From NCBI RefSeq assembly GCF_014635325.1, contig NZ_BMCT01000004.1, positions 310,001 through 374,000 on the forward strand: a DNA stretch of 64,000 nucleotides. Direction: 5' to 3'. Numbering within the stretch: the first letter of the stretch is position 1; each line of letters begins with the position of its first letter. This DNA is from Azorhizobium oxalatiphilum (GTDB lineage: Bacteria; Pseudomonadota; Alphaproteobacteria; Rhizobiales; Xanthobacteraceae). Position numbers and translations under genes: made by a program. This document shows, piece after piece, positions 35,815-44,702 of the stretch. The notes beneath the pieces were generated by a model. That model saw only the letters and a list, made by a program, of their open reading frames with translations. It did no database searches and had not been told where the DNA came from.

Positions 35815-37539
35815 ATGAGCAAGCCAGACGATCCTACATCACCGCCCGCGCCCACAGCGCGCGGCATGCGCCGCAACCTTGCAAGCTATGGAGATCCGGG
35901 CTTTTCGCTGTTTCTCCGCAAGGCTTTCATCAAGGCCGCGGGCTTTTCGGATGATGCGCTCGACCGTCCGATCGTTGGCATCACGAACACCTTCAGTGAC
36001 TTCAATCCCTGCCACGGCAACGTGCCGCGCCTCATCGAGGCGGTGAAGCGCGGGGTGATGCTGGCAGGCGGGCTGCCGATGGAGTTTCCAACCGTCTCCA
36101 TCCACGAGTCCTTCTCCAATCCCACCTCCATGTTCCTGCGCAATCTCATGGCCATGGACACGGAAGAGCTGATCCGCGCCCAGCCCATGGATTCCGTGGT
36201 GCTGATTGGCGGCTGCGACAAGACCGTGCCGGCCCAGCTCATGGGCGCCGTCAGTGCCGACGTGCCCGCCATCCAGCTCATCACCGGCCCCATGCTGGTG
36301 GGCCACCACAAGGGAGAGATCCTTGGCGCCTGCACCGATTGCCGCCGGCTGTGGGGGCAACACCGGGCCGGCCAGATCGATGCGGACGAGATCGAGACCA
36401 TCAGCGGTCGCCTCGCGCCCACGCAGGGCACCTGCATGGTCATGGGCACCGCCAGCACCATGGGCTGTCTCGTTGAGGCTCTGGGCATCGCTTTGCCGTG
36501 GACGGGCACCATTCCCGCCACCCATGCCGACCGCATCCGCGCCGCCGAGGCCAGTGGCCGCGAGGCGGTGAAGCTCGCCCAGGGTGGGCCGAAGCCGAGC
36601 GAACTGCTCACGGAGGTCGCCTTCCGCAATGCGCTGACCGTCCTGCAGGCCATCGGCGGCTCCACCAACGGCCTTGTGCATCTGGCGGCCATCGCGCGTC
36701 GGGCGGGCCTGTCCATCGATCTGGAAGAGTTCGACGCCATCGGCCGCAAGGTGCCCGTGCTGATCGACCTCAAGCCGTCCGGCGATCATTACATGGAGCA
36801 TTTCCACTGGGCGGGCGGCGTGCCGAAGCTGATGAAGGAATTGGGCGATCATCTCGACCGCTCGGCCCCGACCATAGATGGGCGCACCATCGGCGAGATC
36901 GCCGACGCGGCGGAAGAGGTGCCGAACCAGGCCATCATCCGGCCGGCCTCGGCCCCGCTGAAGCCGTTCGGCGGCATGGCGGTGCTGCGCGGCAATCTTG
37001 CGCCCGGCGGGGCGGTCATCAAGCATTCGGCGGCCTCGCCGGCGCTGCTTCAGCACACCGGCCGGGCGGTGGTTTTTGACTCGGTCGAGGACATGGTGAC
37101 GCGCATTGATGATTCCGCGCTCGACGTGACGGCGGACGATGTGCTCGTGCTGCGCAACGCCGGCCCGAAGGGCGCGCCGAGCATGCCGGAGGCGGGCTAC
37201 CTGCCCATTCCGAAGAAGCTGGCGCAGGCGGGCGTGAAGGACATGGTGCGCATCTCGGACGCCCGCATGAGCGGTACGGCGTTCGGAACCATCGTGCTTC
37301 ACATCACGCCGGAGGCGGCCGTTGGCGGGCCACTTGGCCTCGTGCGCAGCGGCGATACCATTCGGCTCGATGTGGAGGCACGCGAGATCGCGCTACTGGT
37401 GGATGCGGCCGAACTGGAACGCCGGAAGGCGGAATGGGCCCCGCCGGCCCATCTCAAGGCAGAGAGCCGGGGCTACCGGCATCTCTATCTCACCAATGTG
37501 CTGCAGGCAGATGAGGGCTGCGACTTCGACTTCTGCTGA
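35815..37539 (+). CDS. IlvD/Edd family dehydratase
   Basis: The 574-residue protein has the family's cluster cysteines in NPCHGNVP, GGCDKTVPAQLMG and GACTDCRRLW, plus PEAGYLPIPKK and RMSGTAFGTIVLH near the C-terminus. IlvD/Edd enzymes remove water from dihydroxy acids. The family includes dihydroxy-acid dehydratase of branched-chain amino acid synthesis and sugar-acid dehydratases (arabinonate, xylonate, 6-phosphogluconate). The single-gene setting under a GntR/FCD regulator favours a sugar-acid substrate. Starts at 35797 and 35815 are both possible; neither has a good Shine-Dalgarno site. Confidence 0.9.
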   Translation: MSKPDDPTSPPAPTARGMRRNLASYGDPGFSLFLRKAFIKAAGFSDDALDRPIVGITNTFSDFNPCHGNVPRLIEAVKRGVMLAGGLPMEFPTVSIHESFSNPTSMFLRNLMAMDTEELIRAQPMDSVVLIGGCDKTVPAQLMGAVSADVPAIQLITGPMLVGHHKGEILGACTDCRRLWGQHRAGQIDADEIETISGRLAPTQGTCMVMGTASTMGCLVEALGIALPWTGTIPATHADRIRAAEASGREAVKLAQGGPKPSELLTEVAFRNALTVLQAIGGSTNGLVHLAAIARRAGLSIDLEEFDAIGRKVPVLIDLKPSGDHYMEHFHWAGGVPKLMKELGDHLDRSAPTIDGRTIGEIADAAEEVPNQAIIRPASAPLKPFGGMAVLRGNLAPGGAVIKHSAASPALLQHTGRAVVFDSVEDMVTRIDDSALDVTADDVLVLRNAGPKGAPSMPEAGYLPIPKKLAQAGVKDMVRISDARMSGTAFGTIVLHITPEAAVGGPLGLVRSGDTIRLDVEAREIALLVDAAELERRKAEWAPPAHLKAESRGYRHLYLTNVLQADEGCDFDFC

Positions 37540-37555
37540 GCGCCAAGCATGCGCA

Positions 37556-37579
37556 CGCCGGCCCCATACGGGGCCGGCG
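37556..37579. terminator. Convergent hairpin, 10-bp perfect stem
   Basis: CGCCGGCCCC (37556-37565), loop ATAC, GGGGCCGGCG (37570-37579), between the converging dehydratase and AraC genes. There is no T-run; it is probably a shared terminator. Confidence 0.6.
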
Positions 37580-37582
37580 GCC

Positions 37583-38464
37583 TCACGAATAGGTCATGCC
37601 CTGGCCCCAGCCCGTGGGCGTGCTTCCGGCGAGGCGAGAGGTGGTGCGGAAATCGCTGGGCGTGACGCCCGTATGCTCGCGAAAGAAGCGAGTGAAATGG
37701 GAGGGGGCCGAGAAGCCGAGTCGGTCGGAAATGTCGGAGAAGTTGCCGTCCTCATCCACCACGGCGGAAACCGCCGCCTCGACCCGGATGGAGTTGAGAT
37801 AGATGCGTGGCGGCACGTTGGTGGAGGCCTCGAACAGGCGGAAGAAATGCGCCCGCGACAGGCCGGCCCCGCGCGCCAGCGTGGCGGCGTCGATTTCCGC
37901 GCCGGGATTGGCCCTGATGCCTTCCAGCACGCGCCGGATGCGCCAGTCCATGCGGCGCGCGCCGTCGAGCTGGCGGATGGACGAGAAGCTGCGCCAGGCG
38001 GTGAAGCGCTCCACCACGGCGATCATGAGGTCGGTGAGCAGCGTCTCATGAACGGTGGCGGCTTCCGGCCGGGTCATCATCTCCTCGGCGAGGTCGTGGG
38101 TGAGCGTGCGGATGCGCGGTGAGATCTCCCCGCACGGCTGCTCGAAAAAGCCGGGCACCCCGGATGCCGCCCAGCCGGGCCGGAACACCTTCAGCCAGTC
38201 CGGCTCGATGTAGAGCGCGAGGATGATGGTTTTCGGCCGGTTAGGGTCGTGCACATAGGCATGCGGCTCCCAGCCGTCCACCAGCACGGCGGTGCGGTCG
38301 TTAAGTGGCACGAGGGTGTCGCCCACCGCGAAAGCGGTGTCGGCGCCCTCCACCTTCAGCAGCACATGGCAATGGGGATGGGCATGGCGCACCAGAGGCT
38401 GGTCCATGTCCAGCAGCGCGACGCGTCCGAAGGCGCCGTGGGCGATCCGCAGGGCATTCGACAT
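37583..38464 (-). CDS. AraC family regulator with cupin-like sensor
   Basis: The 293-residue protein starts with a small beta-rich sensing domain (MDQPLVRHAHPHCHVLLKVE, cupin-like histidines) and ends with a double helix-turn-helix (AATLARGAGLSRAHFFRLFE, then DISDRLGFSAPSHFTRFFRE). The ligand is unknown. Its gene follows the UbiD gene on the same strand after a 336-base gap and converges on the dehydratase, so its target is not obvious from position; the UbiD gene is one candidate. Confidence 0.9.
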   Translation of the reverse strand: MSNALRIAHGAFGRVALLDMDQPLVRHAHPHCHVLLKVEGADTAFAVGDTLVPLNDRTAVLVDGWEPHAYVHDPNRPKTIILALYIEPDWLKVFRPGWAASGVPGFFEQPCGEISPRIRTLTHDLAEEMMTRPEAATVHETLLTDLMIAVVERFTAWRSFSSIRQLDGARRMDWRIRRVLEGIRANPGAEIDAATLARGAGLSRAHFFRLFEASTNVPPRIYLNSIRVEAAVSAVVDEDGNFSDISDRLGFSAPSHFTRFFREHTGVTPSDFRTTSRLAGSTPTGWGQGMTYS

Positions 38465-38800
38465 GGCGTGTCGCCTCGCTCAGCGTGTCCCGGCCCTGAA
38501 GACCGGATAGCACCGCTGAAAGGCGACAGTTGGTCGATGAGTTCCACTCGCCGGATTGTGAGCGTCCGGTGTCCGGTTTCCGCTCGCGGCAGAGGCCGTC
38601 ATGCGCATTTCTCCCTGTGCCTCGGGTCACGCCGCGGTGCGCCGCGTGCCGAAGGTCTCTTGTCCCGGTCTGTTGCCGGAGGCCGCCCTTGGCGGGGCAG
38701 CCGTGCCTTCCTGCCTCCTTATGGAGGCGTGTCCTTCGCGGATGGTAGGTCCGCCTGTTCCACGCACCGGAAGGCTTGGTGCGTCGAGCGTTTCAGCCTG
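38465..38800. other. 336-bp region without a gene, between UbiD and AraC genes
   Basis: No frame with start signals or family resemblance is seen on either strand. A short hairpin, GCCTCC-TTAT-GGAGGC (38713-38728), is the only distinct structure. The region must contain the AraC promoter and the end of the UbiD transcript. Confidence 0.5.
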
Positions 38801-40228
38801 TCAGCGCGACTGGCGGTTCATCAGTTGCGCGAAGGCAGCCTCCGGATTCTTCACCAGAGCGACGGACAAGTCTACCGCCTCTTCGCCCTTCACGCGAATG
38901 CGGCGGAAGGAGAGGGGATCGTCCGAGAGCGGGGCGGTGGCATCGAAGCCCAGCTTGGCGCTGATGCCGTCCTCGGCGGAGGGGTCGAGCTTGGAGCCCA
39001 GCGCACCCGCAACCAGCACCATGTCCCTGTCGGCCTGAAACCGCGTGGCGATGGCCCATTCGATCTCGTCGGCGCTGGAGATGTCCACGTCCTTGTCCAC
39101 CACGACGACCTGCTTGATGTCGTAGTGGCCGCCGAACGCGCCCATGATGATGTTCTTGGGCTCACCCTCGTTGGTCTTGTCGATCTTCACCACCAGATGA
39201 TAGCGGCAGGTGCCGCCGCGCGTCAGGCGCACGTCCAGCACGTTCGGGAAGCTGCGCTTCAGATGCTGAAGCAGGGTGGCCTCGCGCGGCACGCCGCCCA
39301 GCACCAGATGCTCGAAGCTGCCGCCGACGATGGTGTGGAAGATGGCGTCGCGGCGATGGGTGACGGCGTCCACCTCGATCACCTCGCGCGGGGCGCGCGG
39401 ACCGTAATATTGCGGGAACTCGCCGAACGGGCCTTCCGGCTCCTTCACCTTGGGCAGGATGCGGCCCTCAATGACGATCTCCGCATGGCCGGGCACGCGC
39501 ACCTCATTGGTCCTGCACTTCACCATTTCCAGCGGCGCGCCCAGCAGGGCGCCGGCGATCTCCATCTCGTCCTCGTCCAGCGCCGCGATGGCCTGAGAGG
39601 CCAGCAGGCAGGCGGGATGGACGCCGATGACGAGGGCGATCTCCAGCCCCTTGTCCGCCTGCTCGGCCATGCGCAGATAGGCCAGCGTGTGGCGCGGCAG
39701 GAGCAGCACACCGATGCGGTTCGGCCCGCTAACCTGACAACGGTGGATGGAGACGTTCTGGATGCCGGTGACGGGATTGCGGGCGATCAGCAAAGCGGCG
39801 GTGATATAGGGGCCGCTATCCAGCTCATTGTGCTTGGGGATGGGCAAGAGCTTCAGCAGGTCCACGTCCGTGTGCACCACCTCCTGCGCGGGAGCCTGCT
39901 CCACCTCCGTCCACGGCAGCGGATCGCGCGCGGCGGCGAGGAAGGAGGGCAGCAGGTCGTCCTCGCTGACACCCAGCGCATCGGCCACCCACGCGCGCTG
40001 CGTGAACAGGTTCACCACCACCGGGATGTCATGGCCGCCGGGGCGGGGAAACAGCACGGCCTTGTCGCGCTCCGTCCGCTTGGCCACTGCCGCCAGTTCG
40101 TCGATGAGCGAGAGATTCTCCCGTGCCACGGCGAGATCGTCACGCGCCGCGAGCGTTGAGAGCCAGCTGCGCAGATCGACGGCGGGCGCGTCAGGGGTGG
40201 CGCTGGGGACGAGGCGGGGCGCTGGCAT
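38801..40228 (-). CDS. UbiD family decarboxylase
   Basis: The 475-residue protein is of normal UbiD length. Typical stretches are KHNELDSGPYITAALLIARN, VSIHRCQVSGPNRIGVLLLP, PEGPFGEFPQYYGPR and FGGHYDIKQVVVVDKDVDIS. UbiD enzymes decarboxylate (or carboxylate) aromatic or alpha,beta-unsaturated acids using prenylated FMN supplied by UbiX, which is not in the window. The ATG at 40228 is chosen; the frame opens further upstream without typical sequence. A divergent LysR gene next door suggests a catabolic aromatic or acrylic acid substrate rather than ubiquinone synthesis. Confidence 0.92.
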   Translation of the reverse strand: MPAPRLVPSATPDAPAVDLRSWLSTLAARDDLAVARENLSLIDELAAVAKRTERDKAVLFPRPGGHDIPVVVNLFTQRAWVADALGVSEDDLLPSFLAAARDPLPWTEVEQAPAQEVVHTDVDLLKLLPIPKHNELDSGPYITAALLIARNPVTGIQNVSIHRCQVSGPNRIGVLLLPRHTLAYLRMAEQADKGLEIALVIGVHPACLLASQAIAALDEDEMEIAGALLGAPLEMVKCRTNEVRVPGHAEIVIEGRILPKVKEPEGPFGEFPQYYGPRAPREVIEVDAVTHRRDAIFHTIVGGSFEHLVLGGVPREATLLQHLKRSFPNVLDVRLTRGGTCRYHLVVKIDKTNEGEPKNIIMGAFGGHYDIKQVVVVDKDVDISSADEIEWAIATRFQADRDMVLVAGALGSKLDPSAEDGISAKLGFDATAPLSDDPLSFRRIRVKGEEAVDLSVALVKNPEAAFAQLMNRQSR

Positions 40229-40382
40229 CTTGGATCTCCCTCGGCGGGCGGGGCGATGCACGGAGGCCCGGAGCCATACTTCAGGCCATCGAGCGGGCAT
40301 CCGCGCCGGGGCCGCCCGGCAGCAGTCTTTGAGGAGAGGATAGACAGAGGTACTAATCATCGCAAATAATCAGGACTGATCT

Positions 40383-40407
40383 TGATCATCATCATGGATG
40401 ATGATCA
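40383..40407. promoter_or_regulatory. Perfect 11-bp inverted repeat between UbiD and LysR genes
   Basis: TGATCATCATC (40383-40393) and GATGATGATCA (40397-40407) are exact reverse complements separated by ATG. The repeat lies 18 bases before the LysR start at 40425, in the divergent promoter region. It is either the LysR binding site or a hairpin in the LysR leader. Confidence 0.65.
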
Positions 40408-40424
40408 CCGCGAGGAACAGGCTG

Positions 40425-41396
40425 ATGGACATCCGGCAGATGCAGTATTTCCTGTGCCTCGCGGAGACGGGACACGTCACCCGCGCGGCGCATCAGCTGA
40501 ACATCGTGCAGCCGGCGCTCAGCATGCAGATCGCCAAGCTGGAGGCGGAGTTCGGCCAGAAGCTGTTCGATCGCGGCGCCCATGGCGTCACCCTCACACA
40601 GCCGGGCGAGGCGCTGGTGCGGCTGGTGACGCCCATCGTGCGCGATGTGGAGCACGCCACGCAGGAAATGGCACGGCTGAAGGGCCGGGTGGCGGGGCGC
40701 GTGTCGGCGGGCCTCGTCACGTCCGCCGCCCAGAGCACGCTGGCCAGCTCATCTGCCATCATCGCGGCGCGCTATCCGGATGTGGAGCTGTCCGCCTGCG
40801 AGGGCTACACGCAGACTTTGGCGGACTGGGTGGCATCGGGCCAGCTTGATTTCGCCATCGTGAACGCCCCGCGCCGGGGTTCCGGTCTCTCCGCGCAGCC
40901 CATTATCGGCGAGGATATGGTGTTCGCCTGCCGGGCAGACGACATGCCGCTGCCGCGCCCGCCCGTTTTCGCCGAGCTGGCGGCTTTTGATCTCGTACTG
41001 CCCTCCAAGCGGCACGGGCTGCGTCTGATTCTGGAGGAGCAGGCGGCGGAAGCGGGCGTCGAGCTGCGGCCACGGCTGGAAATAGACACTCTGTCCGCCA
41101 TTGCCGAGATCGTCTCCACCACCGGTATGGCGACAGTCCTGCCGACCATCGCTCTGCATGACGTGCTGGCACGCGGGCGGGCGCGGGCGTTCCACTTCGC
41201 CGGGCCGCCGATCCGGCGGCACATTGCCTGCGTGCACCATCCCCGTCGTGTGATGTCCCCGGCGGCAGAGGCGGTGCTCGCGGTTTTGCGGGAGGATCTG
41301 GTGCGGGCGGCGGCTTCCGCCCATGCTTATGTGCGCCCGGCCCCGGAAGCGACCATTCGCCCGAAGCGACGGTCGCGGAAAGAGGGCGCAGTCTGA
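40425..41396 (+). CDS. LysR family regulator
   Basis: The 323-residue protein has the N-terminal LysR winged helix (MDIRQMQYFLCLAETGHVTR, AHQLNIVQPALSMQIAKLE, FDRGAHGVTLTQPGEAL) and a periplasmic-binding-like sensor domain after it. I used the ATG at 40425; another ATG at 40398 lies within the upstream inverted repeat. It is divergent from the UbiD gene and most likely activates it in response to the substrate. The C-terminus is basic (RPKRRSRKEGAV), which is unusual but not functional evidence. Confidence 0.9.
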   Translation: MDIRQMQYFLCLAETGHVTRAAHQLNIVQPALSMQIAKLEAEFGQKLFDRGAHGVTLTQPGEALVRLVTPIVRDVEHATQEMARLKGRVAGRVSAGLVTSAAQSTLASSSAIIAARYPDVELSACEGYTQTLADWVASGQLDFAIVNAPRRGSGLSAQPIIGEDMVFACRADDMPLPRPPVFAELAAFDLVLPSKRHGLRLILEEQAAEAGVELRPRLEIDTLSAIAEIVSTTGMATVLPTIALHDVLARGRARAFHFAGPPIRRHIACVHHPRRVMSPAAEAVLAVLREDLVRAAASAHAYVRPAPEATIRPKRRSRKEGAV

Positions 41397-41437
41397 GCAG
41401 CACGATGACGGGCAAGGACAACAACCGGGAGGGCGGG

Positions 41438-41872
41438 ATGAGCGAGGACCCGTTTGATCTGGAGCGTTTCGTTTCCGCCCAGTTCACCGTCTTTGACGAT
41501 GCACTGGCTGAGCTCACTGCGGGCCGCAAGCGGACCCACTGGATGTGGTTCATCTTCCCGCAGATGCGCGGCCTTGGGCATTCCTCCATGGCACAGCGCT
41601 ATGGCATCGGTTCGCTGGCGGAAGCGCGGGCCTATCTGGCCCATCCACTGCTGGGCGAGCGCCTGCTGGCGGCAACCGATGCGGCACTGGCCCATGGGGC
41701 GGCGGGCGCGCACACGCTGTTCGGATCGCCGGACGACATGAAGTTCCGTTCCAGCATGACGTTGTTCGCCTGCGCGGGTGGGGAGGAGGGGCGGCTGTTC
41801 CGCGATGCGCTCGCTGCCTTCTACGACGGACAGGAGGACGCAGAGACGCTGCGCCTGCTGGAGCGGCCATGA
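41438..41872 (+). CDS. DUF1810 family protein
   Basis: The 144-residue protein has the conserved DUF1810 motifs FVSAQFTVFDDALAEL, THWMWFIFPQMRGLGHSSMA, YLAHPLLGERLLAAT and GSPDDMKFRSSMTLF. Family function is unknown; a possible link to ADP-ribose or NADAR-like chemistry has been suggested on structural grounds but cannot be judged here. The ATG at 41438 has GGGAGGG upstream; an earlier ATG at 41405 is possible. It follows LysR by 42 bases. Its stop overlaps the ALDH terminator. Confidence 0.88.
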   Translation: MSEDPFDLERFVSAQFTVFDDALAELTAGRKRTHWMWFIFPQMRGLGHSSMAQRYGIGSLAEARAYLAHPLLGERLLAATDAALAHGAAGAHTLFGSPDDMKFRSSMTLFACAGGEEGRLFRDALAAFYDGQEDAETLRLLERP

Positions 41873-41903
41873 AAAAGGCCGCGACGCTTGCACATCGCGG
41901 CCT
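41872..41903 (-). terminator. Rho-independent terminator of the minus-strand catabolic operon
   Basis: On the minus strand AGGCCGCGA (41903-41895) and TCGCGGCCT (41884-41876) form a 9-bp stem with a 10-base loop, followed by a run of five T (41876-41872). It lies 22 bases past the ALDH stop and ends the operon; it also covers the stop codon of the DUF1810 gene on the other strand. Confidence 0.85.
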
Positions 41904-41924
41904 CGTTTCCAGAGCAGCCGGCCG

Positions 41925-43358
41925 TCAGATGCCGGCCTGGGTCACGAACTTCGGGTTGAGGTACGCCTCGATGGCCTCAGAGCCGCCTTCGGAGCCGTAG
42001 CCGCTGTCCTTGACGCCACCGAAGGGCACTTCCGGCAGCGCGAGGCCGAGGTGGTTGATGGTCATCATGCCGGTCTGCACCTGCGAGGCGACAGCGTTCG
42101 CGGTCTTGGCCGAGCGGGTGAAGGCATAGGCGGCAAGGCCGAACGGCAGGCGGTTGGCCTCGTCCACCACTTCATCGAAGTCCGAGAAGGGCAGCATCAT
42201 GGCCATGGGGCCGAAGGGCTCCTCGTTCATCATCCGCATCTGGCGGGTGACGCCGGTGACAACCGTGGGCTCGAAGAAATAGCCCTTGTTGCCGATGCGG
42301 CTGCCGCCGAGGCGGACGTCCGCGCCCTGCTGGCGGGCGTCATTGAGCAGCGCCTCCATGGCCGGGATGCGGCGCTCGTTGGCGAGCGGGCCCATGGTGA
42401 TGCCGGCTTCCATGCCGTTGCCCACCTTCACCGTCTTCGCATGGTCGAGGAAGGTGTCCACGAACTGCTCGTAGACCTTCTCCTGCACCAGGAAGCGGGT
42501 GGGGGAGACGCACACCTGCCCGGCATTGCGGAACTTGGAGGTGGCCATCAGCTTGGCGGTGGCATCCACGTCCGCATCGTCGAACACGATCACCGGGGCG
42601 TGGCCGCCCAGCTCCATGGTGACGCGCTTCATGTGCTCGCCCGCGAGACCCGCCAGCTTCTTGCCCACGGGGGTGGAGCCGGTGAACGTCACCTTGCGGA
42701 TGACCGGATGCGGGATGAGATATTCGCTGATCTCGGACGGCACGCCATAGACGAGGCCGATGACGCCCGCCGGCACGCCGGCATCCACGAAGGCGCGGAT
42801 CAGCTCGGCCGGGGAGGCCGGGGTCTCTTCCGGCGCCTTTACGATGATGGAGCAGCCGGCGGCCAGCGCGGCCGAGAGCTTGCGCACCACCTGATTGACC
42901 GGGAAGTTCCACGGCGTAAAGGCCGCGACGGGGCCGACCGGCTCCTTGACCACAAGCTGATAGATGCCGGGGGAGCGGGCCGGGACCACGCGGCCATAGG
43001 CGCGCTGCGCCTCTTCGGCGAACCACTCGATGATGTCGGCGGCGGCGGCGAGTTCCACGCGCGCTTCGGCGAGCGGCTTGCCCTGCTCCTGCGTCAGCAG
43101 GGGGGCGACCGTCTCCACGCGCTCGCGCCACAGGCCGGCGGCCTTGCGCATGATCTTTGAGCGCTCATAGGCCGACATGCGGCTCCAGATCGCAAAACCC
43201 TTCTGCGTGGCGTCGAGCGCCTCGTCGAGGTCCGCGCGCGAGGCGTGGGCGACGGAGCCGATCTCTTCCTCGGTGGCGGGATTGAGCACCGGGATGCGGC
43301 GGCCGCCTTCGGCATCGCGCCAGGTGCCGGCAATGTGGAGCTGGACGTTCGGATACAT
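41925..43358 (-). CDS. NAD(P)-dependent aldehyde dehydrogenase, succinate-semialdehyde type
   Basis: The 477-residue enzyme has the full aldehyde dehydrogenase pattern: [20 protein letters not shown] (cofactor), [33 protein letters not shown] with the general-base Glu, and [15 protein letters not shown] with the catalytic Cys. The closest look is to GabD-like enzymes, but the substrate could be another semialdehyde. The ATG at 43358 has GGAG six bases upstream; an earlier ATG at 43370 exists. It lies 150 bases after the amide hydrolase gene and may be the last gene of the long operon, oxidising an aldehyde released from the imported compound. Confidence 0.9.
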   Translation of the reverse strand: MYPNVQLHIAGTWRDAEGGRRIPVLNPATEEEIGSVAHASRADLDEALDATQKGFAIWSRMSAYERSKIMRKAAGLWRERVETVAPLLTQEQGKPLAEARVELAAAADIIEWFAEEAQRAYGRVVPARSPGIYQLVVKEPVGPVAAFTPWNFPVNQVVRKLSAALAAGCSIIVKAPEETPASPAELIRAFVDAGVPAGVIGLVYGVPSEISEYLIPHPVIRKVTFTGSTPVGKKLAGLAGEHMKRVTMELGGHAPVIVFDDADVDATAKLMATSKFRNAGQVCVSPTRFLVQEKVYEQFVDTFLDHAKTVKVGNGMEAGITMGPLANERRIPAMEALLNDARQQGADVRLGGSRIGNKGYFFEPTVVTGVTRQMRMMNEEPFGPMAMMLPFSDFDEVVDEANRLPFGLAAYAFTRSAKTANAVASQVQTGMMTINHLGLALPEVPFGGVKDSGYGSEGGSEAIEAYLNPKFVTQAGI

Positions 43359-43508
43359 GGGGAACTCCATCTTGGAAGGATGGTCTTGGATGTTCGCGGG
43401 CATGCTTATCGCACAGATCGGCAGCCGTCGCCTGCCATCTGCGCTTCTCACGCCAGAATGAGACGCTTCGGTCAGTTTGTTTGTGTGGAAATGATGCGTG
43501 CCGTGGCG

Positions 43509-44600
43509 TCAGCGCCCTTCGGGCAGGCCGAGGAACACGAATGGCTCGGAGGGCGTGAACTTGGCATGCACCTCGCCGGCGAAGACATTGCGCTGGTCGG
43601 GGCCGAGGTCGAGCTTCATCACCTTGGCGCCGGGGGCGAAGTCCAGCTGCTTGAGATCCACCCAGAAGACGTTGGGGGTGAGGGCGGACTCGAAGAAATA
43701 GAGTTTTCGCTTGTGGTCGGCCACCGTGCGCCAGCGGGTCGAGGAGATGTTGGGCTGGTCCGGCGTGGTGATGCCGAATGGCACCGAGACGTTGCGGATG
43801 ATGCTGAACACGCTGGCGATGGCCTTGACCGGATCCTCATTCTTCGGGATCGCATTCACGAAGAAGGAGGCGCGGGCGAAGCGGTCCGCGGAGCGGTTGG
43901 TACCGGGCAGGAACACGGTGCCGCCGATCTCCTTCCAATAGGCGTCGAGCGCCAGTTGCTGTTCGAAAACGGGCGAATTGGTCATCACCTGATACTTGCG
44001 GCTGTGATGGATGACCTGCCGGCCGCCGATATACTGGACGATGGCGCTGTCGCCGCTGGAATCGGACAAAGACAGATGCAGGGTGGCGAGCTTGTCCTGC
44101 CCCGGCACATTGGCGGTGACGATGGTGAAGGGCTCGCGCTCCAGAGCCGTCACCGCCTCGGCGACGGTGGCGAAGTTGTCGAGCGCATATTGCGCCCATA
44201 GCGAGATGGCGAGGCCGGGCTTCGAGTCCTTGGTGAAGGCGGGATATTCGGACTCGGTGAGCCAGAGCACATTGGCCGAGAGACCTGCCTCGTTCAGCCC
44301 ATCGGTGGTGGAGATGTCATAGCCCGAGGCAATGATGCTGCCGTATTTGGCCGTCCACTTGAGGGAGTTCGGTCCCGCCCGCCCATCCCGCGCCATGCCG
44401 CGCGGAAACACCCAGAGGTTCGTGGCCACGTCCTCTTTCCAGTCCATGGAGCGGGCAGTGATGACGTCGTCATTGGCGCCGAGATAGACCACGCGGGTGC
44501 AGGCGGCGGAAATCGCCGGGGCAAAGGCCAGCGCAGTGGCGGCGGCAAGGGCGGCGACGGTAGAGAGCGCGGAACGCGTGCGGCGGAGGGGCTCGGCCAT
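43509..44600 (-). CDS. Secreted linear amide C-N hydrolase (choloylglycine hydrolase / penicillin V acylase family)
   Basis: The 363-residue precursor has a signal peptide (TVAALAAATALAFAPAISA) and then Cys34, which would be the N-terminal nucleophile of the mature Ntn-hydrolase. Counting Cys as 1, Arg17 and Asp20 of the family active site are in place (ARSMDWKED). The later Asn (QVMTNSPVFEQQ) and Arg (NISSTRWRTV) also match. The family hydrolyses bile salts, penicillin V or, in Gram-negatives, acyl-homoserine lactones. The operon with a Liv-type transporter suggests that it cuts an amide in the periplasm before uptake. Exact substrate unknown. Confidence 0.9.
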   Translation of the reverse strand: MAEPLRRTRSALSTVAALAAATALAFAPAISAACTRVVYLGANDDVITARSMDWKEDVATNLWVFPRGMARDGRAGPNSLKWTAKYGSIIASGYDISTTDGLNEAGLSANVLWLTESEYPAFTKDSKPGLAISLWAQYALDNFATVAEAVTALEREPFTIVTANVPGQDKLATLHLSLSDSSGDSAIVQYIGGRQVIHHSRKYQVMTNSPVFEQQLALDAYWKEIGGTVFLPGTNRSADRFARASFFVNAIPKNEDPVKAIASVFSIIRNVSVPFGITTPDQPNISSTRWRTVADHKRKLYFFESALTPNVFWVDLKQLDFAPGAKVMKLDLGPDQRNVFAGEVHAKFTPSEPFVFLGLPEGR

Positions 44601-44702
44601 GGCTGCCTCGCGGGCGTTGGAAGCTCCCGCAAGCTTAGCACGGTCTGGATGAAGGACACGCGGCACCGCAACCGGGCCGCGTGCGCGTGTCGCGGGAAAG
44701 GC

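Noticed and set aside
38465-38800. A small gene in the UbiD-AraC gap
   Set aside because: Frames on both strands lack ribosome sites and recognisable protein character.
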